Shown here: positions 1 through 7,186 of the stretch, one piece after another
Numbering within the stretch: position 1 is the stretch's first letter
Layout: the number at the start of each line of letters is the position of its first letter
Assembly (NCBI RefSeq): GCF_002953715.1
Contig: NZ_CP025012.1
Location: 4,637,001 to 4,701,000 of the forward strand
Source: Rhizobium leguminosarum
GTDB taxonomy: Bacteria; Pseudomonadota; Alphaproteobacteria; Rhizobiales; Rhizobiaceae
Length of the DNA stretch: 64,000 bases
Direction: 5' to 3'
Program-made: the position numbers and the translations under genes
The notes under the pieces: model-generated
What the model was told of the DNA's origin: nothing
Databases searched by the model: none
What the model saw: only the letters and a program-made list of their open reading frames with translations

Positions 1-536
1 ATGCCATTGGCTTTTCCGACAAGAATGAGCTCAAGGGTCTCTACGCCGATACGACGCGTGAGAATTTCAGCCGCACAATGGTCATTTCCTGTTTCTCCTT
101 CACCGAGATCGCCAAGCGCTGCGCTCCGTTGATGGAAGATGGCGGTGCGATGCTGACGCTGACCTATAATGGCTCGACGCGCGTCATCCCGAATTACAAC
201 GTCATGGGGGTTGCCAAGGCCGCGCTCGAGGCTTCGGTGCGTTATCTCGCCGCCGACTACGGCCCGCGCGGCATCCGCGTCAATGCCATTTCCGCCGGCC
301 CGATCCGCACGCTTGCCGGCGCCGGCATCTCCGATGCGCGCGCGATCCTCTCCTGGAACCAGCGCAATGCGCCGCTGCGCAAGACCGTAAGCATCGATCA
401 GGTCGGCAACTCGGCTCTCTACTTGCTCTCCGACCTTTCCTCCGGCGTCACCGGCGAAATCCATTTCGTCGACGCCGGCTTCAACGTCACCTCCATGCCG
501 ACGCTGGAAACGCTGCGCAAAGCGGACGTCGAATAA
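1..536 (+). CDS. fabI: Enoyl-[acyl-carrier-protein] reductase (NADH), C-terminal part
   Basis: The reading frame is open from base 3, so the gene enters from the left edge; 177 residues are visible and roughly 95 N-terminal residues are missing compared with the usual FabI of about 270. It catalyses the last reduction of each fatty-acid elongation cycle in the cytoplasm. The visible part has the FabI-type catalytic Tyr-x6-Lys (YNVMGVAK) and the family ending with SSGVTGEIHFVDAGFN, which shapes the substrate pocket. It is an SDR-fold enzyme, but the Tyr/Lys spacing and flanking sequence are those of FabI rather than FabG. A strong terminator follows at once, so it ends its transcription unit. 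The nucleotide-binding half lies outside the window. Confidence 0.95.
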   Translation, partial: AIGFSDKNELKGLYADTTRENFSRTMVISCFSFTEIAKRCAPLMEDGGAMLTLTYNGSTRVIPNYNVMGVAKAALEASVRYLAADYGPRGIRVNAISAGPIRTLAGAGISDARAILSWNQRNAPLRKTVSIDQVGNSALYLLSDLSSGVTGEIHFVDAGFNVTSMPTLETLRKADVE

Positions 537-556
537 ACACTATTCGATCGAAACTC

Positions 557-590
557 AAAGGCCGTGCGCAGATGATGCGCACGGCCTTTT
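557..590 (+). terminator. Rho-independent terminator of fabI
   Basis: A 14-bp perfect stem (AAAGGCCGTGCGCA with its complement) encloses a 5-nt loop and ends in a short T run, 20 nt after the fabI stop codon. Confidence 0.85.
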
Positions 591-627
591 CTATCGATAA
601 GAATAATCGTATCGGGCCGCTTGAGCC

Positions 628-1644
628 CTATTTCTTCGCCCAGAGAACCTTGAAGCGGGCGTTGCGGCAGGTTTCGCCGCTTTCCCTGAAATTCGCCGCC
701 AGAACCGGCTCGTAAGGCAGCCCGCGATTGGCCACGAGCATCAGGCGGCCGCCGCCGCGAAGGGCGGATGCGGCAGTCTTGATCATTGCCTGGCCGAGCG
801 CCGGCTCGGCTGCGTGCCCCTCATGGAAGGGCGGGTTCATGATGACGAGATCGTATTTGTCCTTGACCGGTTCACCCGCCAGATCGTGCCAGAAGAAGCG
901 CGCAGGCGCGTTCGGGCAATTCTCCGCCAGATTATCCCTGGCAGCCTCCAGAGCCGCGTGATCGGCCTCGTAGAGGTCGAGGCGCGTCAGTCCACGCGAC
1001 TTCTGGGCCAGCTCGACGGAGAGATAGCCCCATCCGGCGCCAAAATCCGCAACATCGCCGGTGAAATCCTGCGGCAGGCGTGAGGCCAGCAGTTCCGATC
1101 CGGCATCGATCCGGTCATGCGAGAACATGCCGGCGGTTGCATTGAAACGGCCGTCGACACGCACCGGCGCCTTTGCCAGCTTGGAGATGATCTCGTCGGC
1201 ATCCGCCGGCCGGCCGAACCAGAAGGCGACGCCGTGATATTTCGGCATATAGTCGACTGCGAGATTGAAACCTTCCATCCGCTTGCGCAGCGGCTGGATG
1301 CCGTCTTCCTTCGCACCGGCAACGACGATCAGGCCGCCGAGCCGCGTGCGGGCAATCGCCGCAGCGAGATTGGCCTCGTTCTCGCCCTTGTGCTTGGTGC
1401 AGAGCACCAGAGCCGCATCGTAGTCCTCGCCGTCGATCTCCGGCTTCGCTTCGATCCGCTGCGCCAGCAGCTGCCGATAGAGCGGCCGGAAGCTCTGGAC
1501 GGCGCTGAGCGAGGCGGCAAAGCCTTCCGGCAGCGCAAAGCCTGCCTCGGCGCCGAGGAAGAGCACGCGCTCGTCGTCGCCGGGCGCCTCGACTGTGCCG
1601 CTGGCAAAGGGATGGAACAGGGTCTTCAGCGTCTCGCTGCTCAT
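628..1644 (-). CDS. Class I SAM-dependent methyltransferase, RsmC-like (16S rRNA guanine-N2)
   Basis: This is a 338-residue protein with two halves. Residues 1 to about 160 are a degenerate methyltransferase-like domain and residues 165-338 are the catalytic domain. Motif I (DFGAGWGYL) is near residue 200 and the N6/N2-amino-methylase signature NPPFH near 270. This arrangement and length match RsmC/RlmG enzymes, which methylate a guanine in rRNA. I infer 16S G1207 as target from the family but cannot exclude RlmG-type specificity. The start at 1644 (MSSETLK) was chosen because the upstream extension runs through the neighbouring intergenic repeat. It is convergent with fabI and the repeat separates it from pnp. 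No strong ribosome-binding site is visible. Confidence 0.8.
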   Translation of the reverse strand: MSSETLKTLFHPFASGTVEAPGDDERVLFLGAEAGFALPEGFAASLSAVQSFRPLYRQLLAQRIEAKPEIDGEDYDAALVLCTKHKGENEANLAAAIARTRLGGLIVVAGAKEDGIQPLRKRMEGFNLAVDYMPKYHGVAFWFGRPADADEIISKLAKAPVRVDGRFNATAGMFSHDRIDAGSELLASRLPQDFTGDVADFGAGWGYLSVELAQKSRGLTRLDLYEADHAALEAARDNLAENCPNAPARFFWHDLAGEPVKDKYDLVIMNPPFHEGHAAEPALGQAMIKTAASALRGGGRLMLVANRGLPYEPVLAANFRESGETCRNARFKVLWAKK

Positions 1645-1659
1645 GGTCTCGTCTCGTCT

Positions 1660-1764
1660 TAAAGCATGTCGCGCAAAAGTGTTCAGCGGTTTTGCGAGCA
1701 CGACATGCACAAAACCAAAGACCTGAAGTGCGGCAAGCGATCTGAAAGATCGCGCCGCGCTTTA
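1660..1764. repeat. Intergenic mosaic repeat, family A (copy A1)
   Basis: About 105 bp with the family ends TTAAAGC...GCTTTAG, an internal palindrome (GCATGTCGC...GCGAGCACGACATGC) and the shared core 'AAAGACCT'. It is homologous to copies at 23531, 26572, 38355 and 50936. The layout resembles the RIME-type elements described in rhizobia; the family name is from memory. Confidence 0.85.
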
Positions 1765-1770
1765 GGATAC

Positions 1771-1800
1771 AAAAAAGGGCGCGGAAGCATTCCCGCGCCC
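1771..1800 (-). terminator. Rho-independent terminator of pnp
   Basis: On the minus strand the stem GGGCGCGG/CCGCGCCC with a short loop is followed by six T residues, 22 nt after the pnp stop codon. Confidence 0.9.
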
Positions 1801-1822
1801 GATATCAAATTTGGAAGGCGGC

Positions 1823-3961
1823 TTATTCGGCCGCTTCTTCCTTCTTCTTCTCGTTCGGGATTTCCTGGCCGGTGGCCTGGTCAACGACCTTCATTGACAG
1901 GCGAACCTTGCCGCGTTCGTCGAAGCCGAGCAGCTTGACCCAGACCTTGTCGCCTTCCTTGACGACGTCCTGCGTCTTGGCAACACGCTCGGAAGCAAGC
2001 TGCGAGATGTGGACGAGACCGTCGCGGGCGCCGAAGAAGTTGACGAAGGCGCCGAAGTCGGCGGTCTTGACGACCGTGCCTTCGTAGACCTGGCCGATCT
2101 CAGGCTCGGCGACGATCGAGTGGATCCACTTGCGGGCCGCTTCGATCTCCTTGCCGGAGGACGAAGCGATCTTGACGGTGCCGTCGTCCTCGATGTTGAT
2201 CTTCGCGCCGGTCTTTTCGACGATTTCGCGAATGACCTTGCCGCCGGAGCCGATGACTTCGCGGATCTTGTCGACCGGGATGTTCATGACTTCGATGCGC
2301 GGAGCGAATTCACCGAGCTGGCCGCGGCTTTCGGTAATGGCCTTGGACATTTCGCCGAGGATGTGAGCACGACCGCCTTGGGCCTGGCCAAGGGCGACCT
2401 TCATGATCTCTTCGGTGATACCGGCGATCTTGATGTCCATCTGCAGCGAGGTGATGCCGTCGGCGGTACCGGCGACCTTGAAGTCCATGTCGCCGAGGTG
2501 GTCTTCGTCACCGAGAATGTCGGAGAGGACAGCGAAGCGATCGCCTTCCAGGATCAGACCCATGGCGATACCGGCCACCGGCTTTGCCAGCGGAACGCCG
2601 GCGTCCATCAGAGCGAGCGAGGTACCGCAGACAGTCGCCATCGAGGACGAGCCATTCGACTCGGTGATCTCGGAGACGACGCGCAGCGTGTAGGGGAACT
2701 GCTCGACGGTCGGCAGCATCGGACGGATCGCGCGCCATGCGAGCTTGCCGTGGCCGATTTCGCGGCGACCCGGGGAGCCCATGCGGCCGGTCTCGCCAAC
2801 CGAGTAGGGAGGGAAGTTGTAATGGAGCAGGAAGCGCTCCTTGTACATGCCCGTCAGGCTGTCGACATATTGCTCATCTTCGCCGGTGCCGAGGGTGGCA
2901 ACGACGATCGCCTGCGTTTCACCGCGGGTGAACAGCGCCGAACCGTGCGTGCGCGGCAGAAGACCGACTTCCGAAACGATCGGACGAACGGTTGCGAGGT
3001 CGCGGCCGTCGATACGGCTCTTGGTGTCGAGGATGTTCCAGCGGACGATCTTTGCCTGCAGGTGCTTGAAGATCGCGCCGACTTCTTCGGCCGTGTACTT
3101 GGCTTCGCCTTCCTCGGGGAGGAAGTGGGCCTTCACCTTCGCCTTGACGGCGTCGACGGCGGCGTAGCGATCGGCCTTCTGGGTGATCTTGTAGGCTTCG
3201 CGAAGTTCCCCTTCGGCAAGGCCGAGCATCTCGGTTTCGAGAGCGGAGTAGTCTGCCGGCTGGAAGTCGCGCGGCTCCTTGGCGGCCACTTCGGCGAGCT
3301 TGATGATCGCGTCGAGAACCGGCTGGAAGCCCTTGTGGCCGAACATGACGGCACCGAGCATGACGTCTTCGTTGAGTTCCTTGGCTTCGGATTCCACCAT
3401 CAGCACGGCGTCATAGGTGCCGGCGACGACGAGATCGAGGCTCGATTCGTCCATCTCGTCGAGATGCGGGTTGAGAACGTATTCGCCGTTGATGTAGCCG
3501 ACGCGCGCACCGCCGACCGGGCCCATGAAGGGAACGCCGGACAGCGTCAGCGCTGCGGAGGTAGCGACCATCGACAAGATGTCCGGATCGTTTTCGAGGT
3601 CATGCTGGATAACGGTAACGACAACCTGCGTGTCGTTCTTGTAGCCCTCAGGGAAGAGCGGGCGGATCGGGCGGTCGATCAGGCGGGAAACCAGGGTTTC
3701 CTTTTCGCTCGGACGGCCTTCGCGCTTGAAATAGCCGCCGGGGATCTTGCCGGCCGCGTAGGTCTTTTCCTGGTAGTTGACGGTGAGCGGAAAGAAGTCC
3801 TGGCCGGGCTTCGGCGACTTGGCCGAGACGACGGTGGCGAGAACGACGGTTTCGCCGTAGGTGGCGAGAACCGCGCCGTCGGCCTGACGGGCGATCTTGC
3901 CGGTTTCGAGCTTCAGCGGGCGGCCGGCCCACTCGATTTCCACTGTGTGTGTATCAAACAT
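1823..3961 (-). CDS. pnp: Polyribonucleotide nucleotidyltransferase (PNPase)
   Basis: The 712-residue protein has full PNPase length. It degrades RNA 3' to 5' by phosphorolysis and also acts in mRNA and sRNA turnover. In order it has a first RNase PH domain (to about residue 230), an alpha-helical linker, a second, catalytic RNase PH domain (about 310-540), a KH domain with the GSGGK loop near 565, an S1 domain near 620-690 and a charged tail. The start MFDTHTVEIEW at 3961 has AAGGACAAGAG upstream; the longer open frame adds 24 residues without family similarity. It follows rpsO, the conserved bacterial order, and ends at a strong terminator. Confidence 0.97.
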   Translation of the reverse strand: MFDTHTVEIEWAGRPLKLETGKIARQADGAVLATYGETVVLATVVSAKSPKPGQDFFPLTVNYQEKTYAAGKIPGGYFKREGRPSEKETLVSRLIDRPIRPLFPEGYKNDTQVVVTVIQHDLENDPDILSMVATSAALTLSGVPFMGPVGGARVGYINGEYVLNPHLDEMDESSLDLVVAGTYDAVLMVESEAKELNEDVMLGAVMFGHKGFQPVLDAIIKLAEVAAKEPRDFQPADYSALETEMLGLAEGELREAYKITQKADRYAAVDAVKAKVKAHFLPEEGEAKYTAEEVGAIFKHLQAKIVRWNILDTKSRIDGRDLATVRPIVSEVGLLPRTHGSALFTRGETQAIVVATLGTGEDEQYVDSLTGMYKERFLLHYNFPPYSVGETGRMGSPGRREIGHGKLAWRAIRPMLPTVEQFPYTLRVVSEITESNGSSSMATVCGTSLALMDAGVPLAKPVAGIAMGLILEGDRFAVLSDILGDEDHLGDMDFKVAGTADGITSLQMDIKIAGITEEIMKVALGQAQGGRAHILGEMSKAITESRGQLGEFAPRIEVMNIPVDKIREVIGSGGKVIREIVEKTGAKINIEDDGTVKIASSSGKEIEAARKWIHSIVAEPEIGQVYEGTVVKTADFGAFVNFFGARDGLVHISQLASERVAKTQDVVKEGDKVWVKLLGFDERGKVRLSMKVVDQATGQEIPNEKKKEEAAE

Positions 3962-4273
3962 CTCTTGTCCTTCAATGCGGGAGCACGCGCCATCGCCGAT
4001 ATCAAGGCGCAGCGCACAGTCAACCGCAATCAATGTGACGTATCACGGGCAAGACAACGGGAGGCTTTTCATCCTCGGTTTCCTCGGGCGTTCCTGAGAA
4101 ACCGGGCCAAAGCTCATTGACAAGCCTTGGCCGAAAGCATCCGGCAATCCTGCCCCATGACAGGTCAACGGTTGGTTTGGCAGATCCGGCCCATCCGGGT
4201 CTGCCGGTCGTTCCACCGCTAAAAGATAGGGCGCGGCTGGAACATTTCATCGGGAGCCTTGTCCCGAAACAGA
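3962..4273. other. rpsO-pnp intergenic region, about 310 bp
   Basis: No credible gene is present. On the minus strand a possible promoter for pnp is TTGACT (4018-4023) with a 16-nt spacer to TATCGG (3996-4001), which would give a leader of about 28 nt. The -10 box is poor, so this is tentative. The rest holds no feature I recognise. Confidence 0.35.
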
Positions 4274-4304
4274 TCCGGCGGGCGCTCGGAAAGCGCCCGC
4301 CGGA
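4274..4304 (-). terminator. Hairpin after rpsO, probable terminator
   Basis: A 12-13-bp GC-rich stem (TCCGGCGGGCGCT and its complement) lies 6 nt after the rpsO stop. The T run is weak (ATCTGTTTC), so partial read-through or 3'-end protection is possible. Confidence 0.6.
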
Positions 4305-4309
4305 CAATC

Positions 4310-4579
4310 TTAGCGGCGGATACCCAGGCTGGTGATCAGCTTGGAATAGCGGCCTTCATCCTTCTTCTTGAGATAATCAAGAAGCGAGCGGCGGCTCGAA
4401 ACCATCGTCAGCAGGCCACGGCGGGAATGGTTATCCTTCTTGTGGTCCTTGAAGTGTTCGGTCAGGTTGTTGATGCGTTCGGTCAGGATCGCGACCTGGA
4501 CTTCCGGAGAACCGGTATCGCCTTCAACGGTCGCATATTCCTTGATCAGCGCAGACTTGCGCTCAGCAGTGATCGACAT
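4310..4579 (-). CDS. rpsO: 30S ribosomal protein S15
   Basis: The 89-residue protein has exact S15 length. It binds the central domain of 16S rRNA early in assembly of the small subunit. The family core is present, including 'GDTGSPEVQVAILTERI' and 'HSRRGLL', and the protein ends SLGIRR. The start at 4579 (MSITAERK) follows AGAAAGGA; the longer frame adds 13 unrelated residues. It lies between a secreted hydrolase gene and pnp on the same strand. rpsO commonly follows truB directly, so the hydrolase is an insertion in a conserved order. Confidence 0.97.
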   Translation of the reverse strand: MSITAERKSALIKEYATVEGDTGSPEVQVAILTERINNLTEHFKDHKKDNHSRRGLLTMVSSRRSLLDYLKKKDEGRYSKLITSLGIRR

Positions 4580-4730
4580 CGGGGGATCCTTTCTAAGAGG
4601 AGGAGATAGAGTCGCCAAAAGCCGGGATGTCGTCCAGCTTTGGCCGTGAATGCGAGCAGGCGAACCTGACGCTGGCGCTGCCTATAAACCAAATATGGAT
4701 CGATGGAAAGAGGGGTCGTCCTTGGCGGCT

Positions 4731-5582
4731 TCAACGGCCCGCCATGGCGCCCCGGATCATCCCGTCATAGGCTGCAGGATCCTGCAGCATGGCGAAATGG
4801 CTCACATCTTTCAGGATGACGAGTTTGGCGCCCGGAATCTGTTTTGCCATCATTTCCGTATGGTCGAGCTTTACGGCTTCATCATGATCGCCGATGGCAA
4901 GTGTGACCGGCACCGAGATCTTGCCAAGATCGGCGGCCGTCCAGGCCGGCTGGGTTGCCCACATTTCGGAGATCTGCTTGACGAAGGCGTCGTATTCGTT
5001 CGGCGTCGGCGAAAGCTTCCGGTACTGCTCGCCGGCGACGTTGATGTAGTCGTTGAAGGTCTTATTGTCCATGACGTCAGCCTTGACGCCGTCTGTTGTG
5101 ACGTTGGCTGCCTGGGCAATGACGCGGGTCAATTTTTCCGGGTGTTTCATCGCCATGTCGATGCCGATGATGCCGCCGTCCGACCATCCCACCAGCGTCA
5201 CCTTGTCGATCTTCAGATAGTCGAGAAGCGCGGCGTAGTCAGATGTCATCAGGTCGTAACCGAAGGGCTGCTGGCTGCGCGTCGAGCGTCCATGTCCGCG
5301 GCTGTCGGCAACGATGACCAGATGGTCCTTGGCAAAATCGGCGACCTGATGACCCCAGACCTCGGCATTTCCCAGTCCGCCATGGATGAAGAGGATCGGG
5401 TCGCCTTCGCCGTATTCGGCGTAATACATCTTGATGTCGTTCACATCGGCCATGCCGCTCTTCTTCGCCACCGGCATCGAAGGAAAGGCTGGAAGCTCGG
5501 CCCAGCGCTCGGCAGATTGAGCGTTGGCCACGGTCAGGAACATCGAAAAGAACGTCAGTATTCCGATAGCAGTTACGCGCAT
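4731..5582 (-). CDS. Secreted alpha/beta-fold hydrolase
   Basis: This 283-residue protein starts with a Sec signal peptide: hydrophobic residues 3-20 ending ANA-Q, cleavage near residue 21. It has the alpha/beta hydrolase layout: oxyanion HGG near residue 90, the DSRGHGRS strand, nucleophile elbow GWSDGG near 150, an acid in GDHDEA and the catalytic His in VSHFAML close to the C terminus. All triad positions are present, so it should be an active periplasmic esterase or related hydrolase; the substrate cannot be told from sequence. It sits between truB and rpsO on the same strand, bounded upstream by a large inverted repeat, and looks like an addition to an otherwise universal gene order. Confidence 0.85.
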   Translation of the reverse strand: MRVTAIGILTFFSMFLTVANAQSAERWAELPAFPSMPVAKKSGMADVNDIKMYYAEYGEGDPILFIHGGLGNAEVWGHQVADFAKDHLVIVADSRGHGRSTRSQQPFGYDLMTSDYAALLDYLKIDKVTLVGWSDGGIIGIDMAMKHPEKLTRVIAQAANVTTDGVKADVMDNKTFNDYINVAGEQYRKLSPTPNEYDAFVKQISEMWATQPAWTAADLGKISVPVTLAIGDHDEAVKLDHTEMMAKQIPGAKLVILKDVSHFAMLQDPAAYDGMIRGAMAGR

Positions 5583-5590
5583 ATTCTTTC

Positions 5591-5640
5591 CCCTGTCGGG
5601 CCACCATGGCCCCTCGGGCCGCTATGGCGGCCCGACAGGG
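5591..5640 (-). terminator. Large inverted repeat between truB and the hydrolase gene
   Basis: A 12-bp perfect outer stem (CCCTGTCGGGCC with its complement) continues inwards with few mismatches, so the whole 50 nt can fold. It lies 46 nt after the truB stop and just upstream of the hydrolase start. There is no T run on the minus strand, so it may act as a processing or stabilising structure rather than a simple terminator. Confidence 0.5.
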
Positions 5641-5685
5641 AAGATATCGCATCGTTACCGGCTGACAATCGCCGTCGTTGTGGGC

Positions 5686-6618
5686 TCAGGCGAAAACACG
5701 CTTCGGGCGAAACTCGCCCTGGCCGATCTCGCCGATCGCGATCAGCCTGCCACGGGCGGTCGCATAGGCTTCGCTTTCGGCAACCGGCGCATCGCGGCCT
5801 CGCACCAGGATCGGGTTGCCCATCTTCAGCCGGTGCGCCTGGTCGTCATTGATGACGAGATGGGGCAGGGCCGATAGCGCTTCGCAGGTGTTGATCAGGA
5901 GCGCGTCGAGCGCCGCCAGCCGCTCGTCCATATCCTCGATCGCCTCCAGTGCGACGAGATTTGCGAGCGGCACCATGGCCTCTTCCGCGAACGGCGCAAC
6001 GAAGGTGCGCCGCAGCCCGGACACATGGCCGTAGCAGCCGAGCTCGCGCCCGAAATCGCGCGCCAGCGCCCTGACATAGGTGCCCTTGCCGCATTCCACT
6101 TCGAAATGCGCGCTATTGGCGTCCGGGCAGGCGAGTAGGGTCAGCCGGAAGATATCGACCTCACGCGAGGGGATTTCGACGGTTTCGCCTTCGCGCGCCA
6201 GATCATAGGCGCGTTCACCGGATATCTTGATAGCGGAAAACTGCGGCGGCACCTGGCTGATGGTGCCGATATATCCGGGCAGGATATCACGGATCTGCTG
6301 CTCACTCGGGCGTTTATCCGAACTCTCAGTCACCTCGCCCTCGAGATCGTCGGTCGCCCGCTCCTCGCCCCAGCTCACCGTGAATTCATAGATCTTGCGG
6401 CCGTCCATCACGTAGGGAACGGTCTTCGTCGCATCGCCGAGCGCGATCGGCAGCATGCCGGAGGCGAGCGGATCGAGCGTGCCGGCATGCCCGGCCTTCT
6501 GCGCCTTGTAGAGCCACTTGATCTTGGAAACGGCTTCCGTCGAGCCGAAATCCACCGGCTTGTCGAGGATCAGCCAGCCGGAAATCGGCCGGCCCTTGGG
6601 TTTGCGTGGTTTGGACAT
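5686..6618 (-). CDS. truB: tRNA pseudouridine(55) synthase TruB
   Basis: The 310-residue enzyme makes pseudouridine 55 in the T loop of most tRNAs. The catalytic motif AGHAGTLDPLASGML carries the essential Asp near residue 45, and family motifs such as KIYEF and ECGKGTYVRALARD follow. The start at 6618 (MSKPRKPKGRP) has AGAAGAGA at good spacing and lies 13 nt after the rbfA stop. An upstream ATG at 6651 would overlap rbfA by 20 bp and adds only a lysine-rich leader. It is part of the nusA-infB-rbfA-truB transcription unit. Confidence 0.96.
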   Translation of the reverse strand: MSKPRKPKGRPISGWLILDKPVDFGSTEAVSKIKWLYKAQKAGHAGTLDPLASGMLPIALGDATKTVPYVMDGRKIYEFTVSWGEERATDDLEGEVTESSDKRPSEQQIRDILPGYIGTISQVPPQFSAIKISGERAYDLAREGETVEIPSREVDIFRLTLLACPDANSAHFEVECGKGTYVRALARDFGRELGCYGHVSGLRRTFVAPFAEEAMVPLANLVALEAIEDMDERLAALDALLINTCEALSALPHLVINDDQAHRLKMGNPILVRGRDAPVAESEAYATARGRLIAIGEIGQGEFRPKRVFA

Positions 6619-6631
6619 GCGTCTCTTCTGT

Positions 6632-7036
6632 TTATCGTTCGTCATTATCACCGTCGAGGTCGCGGCTCACCTCGGGCGAACGCAGCAGCTCGTCGATCTT
6701 CTTGTAGTTGTCGAAGCTGGTATCGTCGCGGAAGCGCACCTCCGGCATGTATTTCATCTGCCGAAGCTGCGGCCCGAGCCGGCCGCGGATGAACCTTGCA
6801 TGACGATTCAACGCCTCGATGACGATGCTGTGGTCGGAAACGCCGAGCGGTGTCACATAGGCGGTGGCGATCTTGAGATCCGGCGACATGCGCACTTCCG
6901 AGATCGAGATCACGGTCGCCTCGATGACGTCGTCACGCACTTCGCCGCGCTGCAGCACCTGAGTGATAGCGGCGCGAACCTGTTCGCCAATGCGCAGCAT
7001 GCGCTGCGAAGGCGCGGAAGAAGTTGGTCTGGTCAT
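6632..7036 (-). CDS. rbfA: 30S ribosome-binding factor RbfA
   Basis: The 134-residue protein has the KH-like RbfA fold and usual length. It binds immature 30S subunits and aids 16S rRNA 5'-end processing and cold adaptation. Recognisable segments are RMLRIGEQVRAAITQVLQRG near the N terminus, VRMSPDLKIATAYV, and PEVRFRDDTSFDN near residue 105. It is encoded between infB and truB, the conserved order. About 150 nt separate it from infB; that gap carries a perfect 16-bp hairpin. Confidence 0.96.
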   Translation of the reverse strand: MTRPTSSAPSQRMLRIGEQVRAAITQVLQRGEVRDDVIEATVISISEVRMSPDLKIATAYVTPLGVSDHSIVIEALNRHARFIRGRLGPQLRQMKYMPEVRFRDDTSFDNYKKIDELLRSPEVSRDLDGDNDER

Positions 7037-7130
7037 TGTTATCTCTATTTGCCGATGCGGCTGGGAATCGAACCCGTCAAAGGAGAGCGTCCATGACTCT
7101 TTTGGTCGAAAAGGTCAAGTCGGCAGATGC

Positions 7131-7166
7131 CCGAAAGCCATCCGCCGGCTGGCGGATGGCTTTCGG
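7131..7166 (-). terminator. Perfect 16-bp hairpin between infB and rbfA
   Basis: CCGAAAGCCATCCGCC and its exact complement enclose a GGCT tetraloop, 20 nt after the infB stop codon. On the minus strand no T run follows, so it is either a leaky terminator or an RNA processing or stability element within the operon. Confidence 0.6.
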
Positions 7167-7186
7167 AAAAGTTCAGGCGCAGTTGT

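Noticed and set aside
2009..4120. 703-codon open frame antisense to pnp
   Set aside because: High-GC shadow frame with Asp/Leu/Gly-biased composition; pnp is clearly the gene.
4020..4307. 95-codon minus-strand frame between rpsO and pnp
   Set aside because: It starts inside the rpsO terminator hairpin and has no start signal or recognisable sequence.
7045..7125. tRNA-like sequence on the minus strand with a TTCGATT loop at canonical position
   Set aside because: The acceptor stem does not pair in the right register, there is no D arm or anticodon arm, and no CCA end. It is at most a remnant.
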